IMG/VR virus record: IMGVR_UViG_3300048927_000308
Location: 26,091 to 90,090 of that record
DNA from: a virus
DNA: 64,000 nucleotides
Direction: 5' to 3' (one strand)
Shown in pieces: positions 23,102-32,065 of this stretch (position 1 is the stretch's first letter; every line of letters starts with the position of its first letter). The position numbers and the translations under genes were made by a program. Below the pieces are notes generated by a model, which was given only the letters and a program-made list of their open reading frames with translations, searched no databases and was not told where the DNA came from.

Positions 23102-24291
23102 CAGTCATCCTCCCCGTACAGCTTGCGGGTAACTTCTTCGTCTTCTTCCTCGTCCTCATCCAGATCCTGCGCCAGCCAGACGGCGTTAGAGACGCCTTCC
23201 GTGTCAATATCGCCATAACCGCCTGTATCCACGATGTCGGCGATTTCGCCCCTGCGCTGTTCAATCCATAGGGCGGAGTCAACGCGGCGGCTGGCGGCCC
23301 GCTCACGGGCTTCACGGTCGAGATCTTCAAGAGATGGCGCACCGGCGGCAGTCTGCTCGGTAGGGTCAGGCTTATCCTGTTTGGGCGTGCGCAGCTCGGC
23401 GCGGATCGTCTCCATCAGCAGAGGCGGCACCTTCCCGCCTTGGGCTTCGATAAATTCTGCGGTTTCCTGTGCGCTCCATCCCAGCTCGCGGCGCCGCTGA
23501 TAGGCCAGCTGCACAATGCCGGTATGGCCCATAGCCTGCGCGTGCTTCTCAGCTTCGCGGTTCTCTTTCCGGTAGTTATTGCGGATGCTAAATATGGTGT
23601 TAACCAGGCTGCTGATCTGCGCGGTGCAGCTGTTCAACATACTGGCTATGCGGTATTCAACCGGCGTGTCGTCGTCATCGTCTTTCTCGGTGCGCAGCTC
23701 CTGCACCAGCTCGATACAAACATCACGCGCGTTTTCCAGCATGAGGAGGTGTGAGAGGGTCTTTTCCAGTAGGGCTGTTTCGAGGGCGTCAGCGCCAGAA
23801 CGGCGGAGCATAGCGCGGGCTTCACGCCGGGCCTCATGGTTATCAATCTTGTAATCGGCTGGCTCAAACTCAAACCGTTCGCCGTCATCGTCAATGCGAT
23901 CACGCTCCAGGCGAGCTTTGAGTGATCGCTTAGCGCGAGTGATCACCTCATGATCACCCATTCGATCATCCAGTTGGCGCTTTTGGGTAGTGGCTTGCGT
24001 CAGTGCGCCAGCGATAACGCTCGTATCTTTTTGTTTTGCCGCGCTTTTACCAAAAGCCTGATCACGTTTCTTTTGATCACGCTTTTGATCATTTTGAGCT
24101 TTCCGGGCAGGTGATCGCACCGGCTTATTCGGTTTGATGCCGTCGGCACCAGTACCGCTGTCCTTAAATGCGCGCAGATACCGCCGGGCGGTATTGGGGT
24201 TAAGATTAAATTCTGCTGCATACTGCGCGATGGTATATCCACCATCACGCGCCAGCCGGGCAAAATTCTCTTTGTGTTCGTCCCAGGTCAC
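23101..24291 (-). CDS. pacA: PacA, terminase small subunit
   Basis: 396 residues, near the P1 PacA length, GTG start. The N-terminus has a helix-turn-helix ([24 protein letters not shown]), the middle is basic and encoded by the pac DNA itself, and the C-terminus is very acidic ([12 protein letters not shown]). PacA recognises and cuts methylated pac DNA. Followed by pacB with 1-nt overlap. Confidence 0.95.
   Translation of the reverse strand: MTWDEHKENFARLARDGGYTIAQYAAEFNLNPNTARRYLRAFKDSGTGADGIKPNKPVRSPARKAQNDQKRDQKKRDQAFGKSAAKQKDTSVIAGALTQATTQKRQLDDRMGDHEVITRAKRSLKARLERDRIDDDGERFEFEPADYKIDNHEARREARAMLRRSGADALETALLEKTLSHLLMLENARDVCIELVQELRTEKDDDDDTPVEYRIASMLNSCTAQISSLVNTIFSIRNNYRKENREAEKHAQAMGHTGIVQLAYQRRRELGWSAQETAEFIEAQGGKVPPLLMETIRAELRTPKQDKPDPTEQTAAGAPSLEDLDREARERAASRRVDSALWIEQRRGEIADIVDTGGYGDIDTEGVSNAVWLAQDLDEDEEEDEEVTRKLYGEDD
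23897..24117. other. pac: pac packaging site inside pacA
   Basis: Nine hexamers TGATCA/TGATCG (either strand) in two groups: 23897, 23923, 23940, 23951, 23963 and 24059, 24074, 24086, 24112, about 90 bp apart. The two-cluster pattern of Dam-methylated hexamers around a cut zone is the known design of P1 pac. P1 has seven hexamers, here I count nine. Confidence 0.9.
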
Positions 24292-24350
24292 TCATGCTTC
24301 CCTTGCAGTTAGATCTGACTTTGCGGCGAGGGTAACGCAAGTCACACGTT

Positions 24351-24379
24351 AAAAAGGCCCGGGGCCGAAGCCCCAGGCC
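24351..24379 (-). terminator. terminator between lpa and pacA
   Basis: GGCC-c-GGGGC stem with a CGAA loop and matching arm, followed on the - strand by five T. It separates the early lpa transcript from pacAB, which therefore need another promoter or read-through. Confidence 0.8.
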
Positions 24380-24402
24380 GTTTAAGCAAGTTAATCAGGT
24401 GG

Positions 24403-24822
24403 TTAATGAGGGTAGTTAAGCTGCTGCGTGCGATGCTGGCGCGATATGGTATTGAACAGTTCACGGGCCATCACCCATGGTTTATGTTCACGCTGCTCTT
24501 TCTCGTCATAGGTCATGCGGAGCTCGTCAGTGATGTCGTTTCCATAGCGGCGTGGGGCGCGACTTCTCCGGAAAAACTCTGGATCAAGCGAATAAATGCG
24601 GAATTTGCGCGGACGGCAGTTTTCATCGACATACACTGAAGAGTGCTGTGAGACGGAAATGGACTTCAGGCGAAGATATACGTCGCGGGTATCAATATCG
24701 AGGTCGGGGTATTCGTTGGCCAGAATGACCGCTAATTCCTTGGCGGAAAGCAACGATTTGGTGCGGATCATGTATTCCGCAATCTCGTACGATGTAATAC
24801 GTGTGTTTCGATTTCGGCTCAT
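24403..24822 (-). CDS. lpa: Lpa, late promoter activator (gp10)
   Basis: 139 residues. Helical N-terminal half (ITSYEIAEYMIRT, SAKELAVILANEYP) and a basic C-terminal half with FRRSRAPRRYGNDITDELRMTYDEK. Position upstream of pacA and downstream of a C1 operator matches P1 lpa, the C1-repressed activator that turns on late promoters together with host RNA polymerase. Confidence 0.85.
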   Translation of the reverse strand: MSRNRNTRITSYEIAEYMIRTKSLLSAKELAVILANEYPDLDIDTRDVYLRLKSISVSQHSSVYVDENCRPRKFRIYSLDPEFFRRSRAPRRYGNDITDELRMTYDEKEQREHKPWVMARELFNTISRQHRTQQLNYPH

Positions 24823-24922
24823 GTGTTGGCGTCCCTGCCAGTAAAGTAACTTCCTGTCACTTAATGGTTGAGTCGTGCCCGCTCAACCAATGCGCACATA
24901 ATATCCGACTTTTGAGAAATAG

Positions 24923-24939
24923 CAATATATTAGAGCAAT
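24923..24939 (-). promoter_or_regulatory. C1 operator of lpa
   Basis: Reverse match to the C1 consensus at 15 of 17, 100 bp upstream of lpa. It puts the late-gene switch under C1. Confidence 0.85.
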
Positions 24940-24940
24940 A

Positions 24941-25984
24941 TTATTTATTTCCCGACGACTGACTTGTGATAGCACCAATTCCCTGCGCGTAATCGAAAAA
25001 TAAACGCTGGTGGATAGCCAGCTTCCCATGCTTGCTTTCCCAAGCATCGCGATCGCGGACTATTTCTGCCTGGCATTTTTGGCATAGCGGTACCGCGTAA
25101 GTATCGTGCGCGCACAGACGGCGGTTAAGCACCAAATACGGGCTAATCCGTGCGGTGCCACCAGCTGCACCACAGCCACAACACGGACGAGTAGCCACGA
25201 ACGACAGATAATCCGGCAACTTAAGCGGCTGGAGCTTCGGCTTTTTGAAATAGGCCATCCCCGGATCCGGGTCTACCAATACAGGGCACAATTTTTCACG
25301 CAGCGGAGCGGCCCTCTCTTCCATCATTCGAACATAAGCAATAGCGCGGTCATCGTATGGCTTGATATCGGCCTCTTTCATCGGGCCTGATTGCTCCTCC
25401 TCGTCCTTTTTCTTATTGATTGCGATACGGCAGGCCTCTTCCGGCAGTTCGTTAACCATGTTGCGCATAAATGCCCACCAGCAAAGCTCTTGCATGCTGA
25501 GATCACGGCTCTTAGGTAGGCCCATTTCTGCCCTGGCCTTCTCCAAAATCCAGTTAACACGGTTGCGATATAGCGTGTCTTCCAGCTCAGCAAAGCCTTT
25601 CATCAGATAATGGTTATCGTGATGCCAGCAGAGGACCACAGCGCTATTATTTCGCTCTGTGTAGGTCACATTATTGTCGCACCAGCTACGATCCAACGCC
25701 TGGCAGCATGCAACCTTCTGACGAAGATGTGCCTTCAGGGAATCGAAGCCCCCTAAGCGCTGGAAAACCTCTTCGCTCATGAAGAATGGCCGCAAAGCTT
25801 CGTTGGTGGCCATAGACTGCTCAGCGTGGATCACGCCGTCTTGCATATGGTCCATTAGCTCACGCGGTATCGGCTCCATCATGAATTTCTGGCCCGACTT
25901 AATCAGGCTTGCAACCTCATGATCTGCTTTGAACGAGGCGAGGCCGAGCTCTTTCTGTACAAAGGGAGTGATAACAGCTTTCAC
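24941..25984 (-). CDS. DUF968-like protein with degenerate HNH-type zinc region
   Basis: 347 residues, GTG start. The C-terminal 80 residues have [14 protein letters not shown], then [18 protein letters not shown], closely following the DUF968 phage nuclease-like domain with two C-x2-C pairs. The HNH histidines expected between them are replaced ([12 protein letters not shown]), so catalysis is doubtful. N-terminal 250 residues are helical. A lambda-type recombination role is possible. Confidence 0.7.
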   Translation of the reverse strand: MKAVITPFVQKELGLASFKADHEVASLIKSGQKFMMEPIPRELMDHMQDGVIHAEQSMATNEALRPFFMSEEVFQRLGGFDSLKAHLRQKVACCQALDRSWCDNNVTYTERNNSAVVLCWHHDNHYLMKGFAELEDTLYRNRVNWILEKARAEMGLPKSRDLSMQELCWWAFMRNMVNELPEEACRIAINKKKDEEEQSGPMKEADIKPYDDRAIAYVRMMEERAAPLREKLCPVLVDPDPGMAYFKKPKLQPLKLPDYLSFVATRPCCGCGAAGGTARISPYLVLNRRLCAHDTYAVPLCQKCQAEIVRDRDAWESKHGKLAIHQRLFFDYAQGIGAITSQSSGNK

Positions 25985-25995
25985 GGTCTTTACTC

Positions 25996-26256
25996 TTATT
26001 CGTTATTAGCCTGAATGGCTGGTGGCACGGTTTTCCCGTTGCCGGGCTTCCAATTCAGAGCGGGAATGATCACCGCCTCTTTGGGTTTACCGCATTCAGC
26101 TGCTGCGTCCAGCTCGGCATGAGCATCAACGAGCTGTGCAAGGACCAGTTCCACAGCCTCAAAGGCGTTCGTCTCGTCGATACCACGATCGTTAATTTCG
26201 TAGCCGTGTTCGTTCAACAGGTCAATAATGCGGACTAGCTGGTTATTCTTTCCCAT
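25996..26256 (-). CDS. small acidic protein, unknown
   Basis: 86 residues, helical, with [20 protein letters not shown] in the middle and a Pro-rich end. Lies in a leftward operon toward lpa. Not recognised. Confidence 0.6.
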   Translation of the reverse strand: MGKNNQLVRIIDLLNEHGYEINDRGIDETNAFEAVELVLAQLVDAHAELDAAAECGKPKEAVIIPALNWKPGNGKTVPPAIQANNE

Positions 26257-26288
26257 GATTTGCTCCGGAATTGATTTCTGTCATGAGG

Positions 26289-26519
26289 TCAGTTGGTTCG
26301 AGTAACACGGATGAAATACTGGGGAACTTCATCTTCAACAACCATCATTACCTGCTTTAGTTCTACCTTTCTGCCCATACGCACTGCGCATGATTTCAGG
26401 CTGGCTTGTTCGCGGGCGTATTCCCCTTCTGAATAAGGCACAATCAAAATTGTGTCGCCTACTTCCATTTGCCGGATTGCTTCGGTCCGGGTGGCGTAAT
26501 TCTTGTAATTGGTTTTCAC
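26289..26519 (-). CDS. small protein, unknown
   Basis: 76 residues, GTG start directly after GGAGGGGG. Beta-rich with GDTILIVPYSEGEYAREQASLKS, somewhat like small nucleic-acid-binding folds, and VEDEVPQYFIRV at the end. Not recognised. Confidence 0.6.
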   Translation of the reverse strand: MKTNYKNYATRTEAIRQMEVGDTILIVPYSEGEYAREQASLKSCAVRMGRKVELKQVMMVVEDEVPQYFIRVTRTN

Positions 26520-26534
26520 TCCCCCTCCATGTGT

Positions 26535-27278
26535 CTAATCATTATCGGGCTGGTCAGCTTCATCACACACACGGTCCATGTGCTTCTGTATCCAGTCGGT
26601 GAGCTTCAGGCCTTCCACCTGTGCTTGTCGGACGTAGCGATTTTTGCGATCAGGGGTAACGCGCATCTGTATTTGAGCAGTCGCCGGGCTGGCTTCTTTC
26701 AGAGCGTTCAGGCTACGCGGGTCACGTTGTTCAGGCGCTTTAGTCATGGCATTCTCCGGCATAGAGGCCTTCAGGCCTTTGTCAGTCAAACGCACATTGT
26801 AATATTTCGTGGGCTCTTGACCATTATTAACGGATAAGTCCTCCAGATTTCGCAGATACGCTCCTAGTTGCGCCCGCTGATAGCCAATACCCCCACTCGT
26901 TTGTTCGATAATCACGTCACTCTTGAGTAAGCCTCGTTCGATACGGCGTTTAATAGCAGCTCGCATCACTCGCTGGTATATTTTGCCACCAGCAAGCAGT
27001 ATTGAGCGTACGCCCGTAGGCCATTCTATTGAGTCGAAGCCAGACAGCGCGGCGATCATTTCATCTGCCCGTGCCTCTGTCATGCGCTGCTCATATGGTT
27101 CGATAACACGGCCCGATTCGATGAAGCCATGTTTTGCCGACAAAATGACAACGGCAGGCCGCGCTGCTGGCACGTTCGCGCGGAATGTCGAATACATCAC
27201 CCCTTGATAAAGGGCCATTGCCGGAGCCGCTTGCCTGCCCTTTGTCGCAGAACAGGCCAGGATAATTAAGTTCTTCAT
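26535..27278 (-). CDS. DUF6884-type domain fused to a ribbon-helix-helix tail
   Basis: 247 residues from ATG 27278; the frame is open further upstream but only the previous gene codes there. Residues 1-125 follow the DUF6884 pattern: LIILACSATKGR, ALYQG, VVILSAKHGFIESGRVIEPYE. Residues about 125-170 may be a winged helix. Residues about 200-235 (QIQMRVTPDRKNRYVRQAQ then GLKLTDWIQKHMD) look like a ribbon-helix-helix DNA-binding unit. DUF6884 is related to base- or nucleoside-handling folds; the combined role is unknown. Confidence 0.7.
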   Translation of the reverse strand: MKNLIILACSATKGRQAAPAMALYQGVMYSTFRANVPAARPAVVILSAKHGFIESGRVIEPYEQRMTEARADEMIAALSGFDSIEWPTGVRSILLAGGKIYQRVMRAAIKRRIERGLLKSDVIIEQTSGGIGYQRAQLGAYLRNLEDLSVNNGQEPTKYYNVRLTDKGLKASMPENAMTKAPEQRDPRSLNALKEASPATAQIQMRVTPDRKNRYVRQAQVEGLKLTDWIQKHMDRVCDEADQPDND

Positions 27279-27285
27279 ATACGCT

Positions 27286-28563
27286 TCAGAACGAGGATTG
27301 CAGGCGTTCCGCATCTGCGGGACCACATTTGTCGTACACCTCGTTGAAGATGTCAGCGCTAAGGCCCAGCACACAATCCATCTCCTGGATTGCCTCCAGC
27401 GCATCCAGCGGCGTGCCGTTGTCTCTCTGTAGGGATACTTCATTCGGCAGCATGAATTTACCGTCAGTGATAGAGACGATAGCAGGCAGACCAACGCGCT
27501 CGGCTTCCTCGCCAGTATCCATCAGCCAATCAAAGGCGATTTGATACAGCCCCTCGCAATCGGTCACGGTCGCAGTGCCATATACCTTGTCGGTTTCACG
27601 CTTCGTCACTTTGATGTCCTTAGCGTCCCACCAGTCCATTTCGAAGATGTTGGAGAGGGTTAGCGTGGCTCTCTTTTCGGGACGCCAGCCAGTGGCTAAG
27701 ATGTGATTGAACTGATCGCGGTACGGCTTGTTGACCTCAATGAAGGTGTAGGTATCGCCGATGTAGCCAAAGCAAAGGTGGTTGCGCAGCCAGACAGTGA
27801 TCGCGCGGTCTTTGCAGCGCGCGGCGACGTTTTCATAGTTCGCCTTGATGTCATGATAAGCGGCCTCGGCATCAAACCCCGGCTGCTCGCTCTGCTGCAT
27901 AAGGCGCGTCAGGGTGTTTGACATGTGGAGAATGGCAGCGGTTGAGTCTATGGCGTTCAATGCGTCCACCAGCTTCGGATCCGCCGGGGGCAGCTTGCTA
28001 ACAGCTTCGCAAAGCTCTTTGATGGTGGTCGGGCCTTCGTTCATCTCCAGGGCGACTGCGTGCGCGGCGTTCAGGATCCGCGTCTTCAGCGCGTCGCTGT
28101 GTTTATGCCAAATGTCCGCCATCTCAGGGGAGGCCAGAAACGGGAGATTCTCTTCAAAAGTAGCATCTTCAATAAGCGCATTGGCATGACAGATTTCTAC
28201 AGCCACCTCGCGCTCTATCTCTGTCATTTGCTGCCAAACATCCCGAGCTGCTTCGCCTGGGGCGTAGACATAAAGGGTGTTGTACGCATCATTCATCATG
28301 AGCGCTTCAGCGTGAGCATCAGCCAATGCGGCGTGATACTCGTTAGAAACGGTTTCAAACCAGCCACGGAAACGCTTAGCGATATTGTCACGGGCAGGAG
28401 TGAAGCATGAATAAACCTGTTCAACCTGTTTATCGCCGTTTTTATCGATGAAGGCGATCAGGCCGATGGCGTCATTCTGAACTGTGTAGAAGGTTGGGCG
28501 GAAGCCGTTATTAAGAAGAGCTTTAACAGCGAAGAAAAAATCTTTTTTAAGCATTGGTTTCAT
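27286..28563 (-). CDS. 425-residue phage protein, unknown
   Basis: Soluble, largely helical protein with conserved-looking WLRNHLCFGYIGDTYTFIEV at about 255 and FEMDWWDAKDIKV at about 310. No catalytic motif seen. It is upstream of the DUF6884 gene by 7 bp and downstream of humD with a 114-bp gap that is AT-rich at 28620-28675. Confidence 0.65.
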   Translation of the reverse strand: MKPMLKKDFFFAVKALLNNGFRPTFYTVQNDAIGLIAFIDKNGDKQVEQVYSCFTPARDNIAKRFRGWFETVSNEYHAALADAHAEALMMNDAYNTLYVYAPGEAARDVWQQMTEIEREVAVEICHANALIEDATFEENLPFLASPEMADIWHKHSDALKTRILNAAHAVALEMNEGPTTIKELCEAVSKLPPADPKLVDALNAIDSTAAILHMSNTLTRLMQQSEQPGFDAEAAYHDIKANYENVAARCKDRAITVWLRNHLCFGYIGDTYTFIEVNKPYRDQFNHILATGWRPEKRATLTLSNIFEMDWWDAKDIKVTKRETDKVYGTATVTDCEGLYQIAFDWLMDTGEEAERVGLPAIVSITDGKFMLPNEVSLQRDNGTPLDALEAIQEMDCVLGLSADIFNEVYDKCGPADAERLQSSF

Positions 28564-28677
28564 GGGGATGTCCTTAGTTGCCCGGAACCGCCGGGGCGGT
28601 GGCGCTAAATCTGCGCCATGAGGTTAATTTAATCTCTTCTATTTTGTTTGTCAATACAAACAAAATAACTGAGCATG

Positions 28678-29007
28678 TTAGCTCGCCCGGACCTCGCGCG
28701 CCTGGGTCGCCGGTGTGCGCAAAATGGTAAATGTCACTACGCCTTCCATGCGGATCTCATTGAGTTCTTCCCCGGTAAGGTTCTGCTCATCGTCAGTGAC
28801 CAAACCGTTGGTTTTTACTCGGGCAAAGTGGAGTCGGTCAAACAGTGTGATCAACACCAAATCCCCGGGCTTTGCCTTTAATGACCGGTCCAGCACGGCA
28901 TACCCTGTTGTTGTTTCAATAACGGCACTGTTTCCGTTTATCTGGCAGATCTTGTCGATGGTTAATCTTGACTCTACATAGTCGGTAGCTGGAGAGGGAA
29001 ATCCCAT
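28678..29007 (-). CDS. humD: HumD, UmuD'-like protein lacking the catalytic motif
   Basis: 109 residues. It begins M-G-F-P-S-P-A-T-D-Y-V-E-S-R, which is UmuD from just after its self-cleavage point, so it mimics processed UmuD'. The G-D-S-M region with the catalytic Ser is absent (E-T-T-T-G-Y-A-V-L instead), so it cannot self-cleave. P1 HumD can serve with UmuC in SOS mutagenesis. It follows lxr with no gap under a LexA box. Confidence 0.88.
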   Translation of the reverse strand: MGFPSPATDYVESRLTIDKICQINGNSAVIETTTGYAVLDRSLKAKPGDLVLITLFDRLHFARVKTNGLVTDDEQNLTGEELNEIRMEGVVTFTILRTPATQAREVRAS

Positions 29008-29262
29008 TTATCCCTCCAGGCTAAAATCGTCATCCCAATCGGGGAGGGTCGCGACCTTACTGACAGCGAGCAAATAGCCCAAGCCGTTGGATATTGATGT
29101 AGGTTGCTCTAGGCCAAACTCGAAGTAATCAGGCCATGCGCGACCCAGCCAGAAACCACCGCCTACCTCTTTTGCACGCTGTATGAACAACCAACGTCCG
29201 GGGGGAATATAGTCTCTTTGCTCACCGCGCAATATGACGTCATAGTTGCTGTCTTTACCCAT
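29008..29262 (-). CDS. lxr: Lxr, LexA-regulated small protein
   Basis: 84 residues, ATG 29262 after GGGAGGA. Contains PPGRWLFIQRAKEVGGGFWLG and a C-terminal acidic end (DWDDDFSLEG). Function unknown. Place and SOS control match P1 lxr, followed directly by humD. Confidence 0.75.
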   Translation of the reverse strand: MGKDSNYDVILRGEQRDYIPPGRWLFIQRAKEVGGGFWLGRAWPDYFEFGLEQPTSISNGLGYLLAVSKVATLPDWDDDFSLEG

Positions 29263-29282
29263 AGATCCTCCCGTAAATAATG

Positions 29283-29323
29283 CTGTATATATATACAGTA
29301 TTTTGCGGGCGGCTTTTCGTCAA
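29283..29323 (-). promoter_or_regulatory. SOS promoter of lxr-humD with a perfect LexA box
   Basis: CTGTATATATATACAG (29283-29298) is the ideal LexA box. On the - strand TTGACG (29318-29323) is 17 bp from TACTGT, which overlaps the box, giving a promoter tightly shut by LexA. Confidence 0.95.
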
Positions 29324-29337
29324 CCGGAGCGGAATAT

Positions 29338-29358
29338 AAAAAAACCCGCACAGGCGGG
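29338..29358 (-). terminator. leftward terminator upstream of lxr-humD
   Basis: CCCGC/GCGGG stem, ACAG loop, then seven T on the - strand. It ends the operon whose last gene is the ASCH protein (stop at 29368), separating it from the SOS promoter. Confidence 0.85.
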
Positions 29359-29367
29359 CTTAGCGTT

Positions 29368-29649
29368 TTAGATCGTGATTTTTATCGCGTACACCTTTAC
29401 CGGATCCGGGCCAAAGTGCTTATGTGTGATGGTTTTTATCTCGTAACCCTCATACGGCATCACCAGGCGTCGATCGTTATCATCCTTGCGGGGATAGCCC
29501 CGAGTGATGATCAGCCGGTCATAATCGCGCCCAATTAGCCTGCGGCTCCAATAAGCATTTACCAGGCGATACTCCTCGGTTTTCTCGCCGCTCTTCATCG
29601 CGTCGAAGTATTCGCCATTTACGGCCATCTGTAGATCAGCCACCAGCAA
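29368..29649 (-). CDS. ASCH-domain protein
   Basis: 93 residues (ATG 29649; an internal Met at residue 8 is also possible). ASCH pattern: MAVNGEYFDAMKSGEKTEEYR, then YDRLIITRGYP, and MPYEGYEIKTITHKHFG. ASCH domains are small beta-barrels that bind RNA or modified nucleosides; some are amidohydrolases of acetylated cytidine. Role here unknown. Confidence 0.85.
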   Translation of the reverse strand: MLVADLQMAVNGEYFDAMKSGEKTEEYRLVNAYWSRRLIGRDYDRLIITRGYPRKDDNDRRLVMPYEGYEIKTITHKHFGPDPVKVYAIKITI

Positions 29650-30643
29650 CCTCCTCCTGACCTACCGGCGGCACCATATAGCGCCAGTGAGTTGCGTCTT
29701 TACACACTGTTTTGAAGAGCGAAGCGGGCACGAAGCGGTAGCGCATATCGTCATGGTTCGTTGGTGTGAACGCGCATACGCGCTTCTCGCTGGAGGGATC
29801 CGGCATCTTTTCGAAACGAGAGATCCAACTATCCGGAATTTCCGGAATGTTCACCGGCGGCAGCGTCATCGGCGGGACGGTGAATAGCGGAATATCCTTG
29901 CCGAAGCCGTGGGCATTTGGCCACAGATGCGCGTAGGAGTGCCCCTCAACCCCTTCCAGGCTCTCCAGCTCCTCCGTATCGGTATAGGCCACCGGATCGC
30001 TGTTAAGGGCCACAGAAAGCAGCATGCGAGCCATTACTGAGGATTCAAAGGTAACGTCGCTACCTATGTCCTCTTCTGCGATTTCACGCAGGCGCTCAAC
30101 GTCCATAGTCTCGCTTGCGAGGATCAGCGGCTTCGGTTCCGGGCTGGTGGCCAGTGCCAGCACCTCGTCAGCCCAATCGCGATCAAAACCTGGCATCGCC
30201 GGCAGCGTGGCTATCACTTCACTCGGCAGCGCGTCGATATATTCCAGCGCGGCGCGGGCAACGGCAGAAGTGTCGGGAACAGACTCGGTGTTCTCAGCCA
30301 CCAGCGCATACTGTAACGTCCTGCTGAGCTGCTCGCGCAGCTGCTGGCAACCAGCATACTTCACGGCTGTGTCACGCAGTTGGTTCACCAGCTCTCGGTA
30401 AACGTGCGGCTTCAGACTGATCCGCTGCTGCATGGCCTCCAGCTTTTTCAAGCGTTGCTTGGCGGCGCGGGCCTTGTCAGCCAGCTCCTCAATGACTGCT
30501 GCCACTGCCTCGTTAAACGTAGCCACAACATGTAGAGTGCCGTCGTTTTGCGGTTCGACGATGGTACCAACGGTACGCTCTGAATCGTCTTCTGCCTTTT
30601 CAATACCAATGACATAAGCCTCGGTTTGGATGAAGATTGTCAT
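29636..30643 (-). CDS. Ea22/DUF551-like modular phage protein
   Basis: 335 residues. N-terminal beta part, coiled coil at about 45-75, middle helical, C-terminal part VAYTDTEELESLEG and DATHWRYMVPPV similar to the Ea22 and DUF551 tails of lambda-like accessory proteins. Overlaps both neighbours. Function unknown. Confidence 0.65.
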   Translation of the reverse strand: MTIFIQTEAYVIGIEKAEDDSERTVGTIVEPQNDGTLHVVATFNEAVAAVIEELADKARAAKQRLKKLEAMQQRISLKPHVYRELVNQLRDTAVKYAGCQQLREQLSRTLQYALVAENTESVPDTSAVARAALEYIDALPSEVIATLPAMPGFDRDWADEVLALATSPEPKPLILASETMDVERLREIAEEDIGSDVTFESSVMARMLLSVALNSDPVAYTDTEELESLEGVEGHSYAHLWPNAHGFGKDIPLFTVPPMTLPPVNIPEIPDSWISRFEKMPDPSSEKRVCAFTPTNHDDMRYRFVPASLFKTVCKDATHWRYMVPPVGQEEVAGG

Positions 30644-31218
30644 TTCGCCTCCTGCTGCGGTACCAATGCAAAAATATCAACGCCTTTAGCCCAAATAGCC
30701 TTGATGGTTGTCCAACTGACAGGCACCTTAATTTCAATCTGTCCGCTGCCGTCACAGCTTTCGCAGTCCTCATCACCGAAGCACTCAGGGCAGGAGATAA
30801 TTTTCGTTTCTGAGAACTCGCCTGCAAGGCTGGCTTTGCCACCGTTTTCGGCGGAAAGAAACCTCGGAACAACAGCCCACCCCTCTGGCAACTTGTAAGG
30901 CTGTCTTACTGGTTCGAGTTGTTCGGAATTACCGAACAACTGACGCGGTGCGGTACGATTCACGATTTCCTCAGGCGCGGCGGGGCTCCATGTGCATTCA
31001 CACTCTACGGCCCCGAGCATCTGCCGACAGTGATAAGTGCCATAACCACCCGGCAACTGCACTACCGGCTCAGTCGTCAGCACTGCCAGTGCAATAGCAA
31101 ACAGCTCGTTATCCATCACCAGCCCATCAGCGTCCGGATCCCTGCTGATGCGGTATTTATTGATTGCCGTTACCTGGCTGATGCGGGCGATCAGCTGGTC
31201 TTTGGTGAATTTTTTCAT
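30640..31218 (-). CDS. modular accessory protein with DnaJ-like Cys motif
   Basis: 192 residues. Starts MKKFTKDQLIARI with a helical module ending AIALAVLTTEP (residues 1-50) that recurs in three or four neighbours. The C-terminal part has CPECFGDEDCESCDGSG, a zinc motif like that in DnaJ. Probably an exchangeable accessory gene; function unknown. Confidence 0.65.
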   Translation of the reverse strand: MKKFTKDQLIARISQVTAINKYRISRDPDADGLVMDNELFAIALAVLTTEPVVQLPGGYGTYHCRQMLGAVECECTWSPAAPEEIVNRTAPRQLFGNSEQLEPVRQPYKLPEGWAVVPRFLSAENGGKASLAGEFSETKIISCPECFGDEDCESCDGSGQIEIKVPVSWTTIKAIWAKGVDIFALVPQQEAK

Positions 31219-31221
31219 CGG

Positions 31222-31425
31222 TTAGTCCTCAACCTTGCTACCGCACAGCGGACAGTACGCGAATTTATTGGCGAAGCCAGGGTGCGGAACGGCGAAGCGC
31301 TTTGTCTTCTCGTTCCAGTCCACGATTACCTTGTCAAAGTCGGCTGCGGCAGCCTGCCATTCCCCAGCGAGAATAGGCTTTGTCCCGATCATGCCTACGG
31401 TGCAGTGCTCGCATTTATCAGTCAT
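31222..31425 (-). CDS. small zinc-ribbon protein (Lar-like)
   Basis: 67 residues from ATG 31425, which overlaps the upstream stop. C-E-H-C at the start and C-P-L-C-G at the end form a split zinc ribbon around a WNEKTKRF segment, as in small restriction-alleviation Lar-like phage proteins. Assignment to Lar is tentative. Confidence 0.65.
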   Translation of the reverse strand: MTDKCEHCTVGMIGTKPILAGEWQAAAADFDKVIVDWNEKTKRFAVPHPGFANKFAYCPLCGSKVED

Positions 31426-31831
31426 TGCGGGCCTCTTGCAGCGTGCGCGTCTGGTAATCATCAAGCAGGATGCGGAAAGCGAGGAGCATCCCGCGCTCCG
31501 GCACCTCCTCGGCATAGAACGCATCCAATGCCTGCATCATCGCCTTCAGGCAAGGGTTTGCTTTAGGTGCCGGAGGGGCGGTGTAGAGAATGCGCGTTTC
31601 GACGTCAGGGCGTTTTGCGAATCCTTCATACTGCTCTTTGGTGCAGTCATCCCAAAGGTCACTATCTACGTAACGCTCGCGCCATTGGTATACAGGTCCA
31701 GCCGCTTGCGCAGCTAGCGCAATACGCGCCAGCCCCTCCGCTTCCTCTGCTGGCAGTACGACATTGCTACCTGGGCCGTATGTTTCGCTCCATGATTGGA
31801 TTTTCAGTAGCCGTTCTTTGGTAAACTCCAT
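31418..31831 (-). CDS. modular accessory protein, Ea22-like
   Basis: 137 residues beginning MEFTKERLLKIQSW, with GLARIALAAQ closing the N-terminal module. The rest includes VYQWRERYVDSDLWDDCTKEQ, typical of the Ea22-like proteins. Function unknown. Confidence 0.6.
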   Translation of the reverse strand: MEFTKERLLKIQSWSETYGPGSNVVLPAEEAEGLARIALAAQAAGPVYQWRERYVDSDLWDDCTKEQYEGFAKRPDVETRILYTAPPAPKANPCLKAMMQALDAFYAEEVPERGMLLAFRILLDDYQTRTLQEARND

Positions 31832-31834
31832 TAT

Positions 31835-32065
31835 TTAAACCTCCCACACCTTTCCACAGGACAGGCATACCGCTTTTCCGTCGTCGCAATCCAAATTGAC
31901 ATGCCCGCACTTTGCAGGCTCTGCGGTTAGCGCTGCCAGCGCGATTTCAAACAGTGCTGAACACTGGTTTACATGGTTGCGGCCTTCGCCTGTTATCTTC
32001 GTGTGGCGGCAGAATGCAATCTGCTCTCGTGCCTTTGCGATTAACTGCTCTTTGGTGAATTGCAT
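31835..32065 (-). CDS. modular accessory protein with zinc ribbon
   Basis: 76 residues. N-terminal module MQFTKEQLIAKAREQIA ... EIALAALTAEP, then C-G-H ... C-L-S-C-G-K, a small zinc ribbon. One of the shared-module set at 30640-33104. Confidence 0.65.
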   Translation of the reverse strand: MQFTKEQLIAKAREQIAFCRHTKITGEGRNHVNQCSALFEIALAALTAEPAKCGHVNLDCDDGKAVCLSCGKVWEV

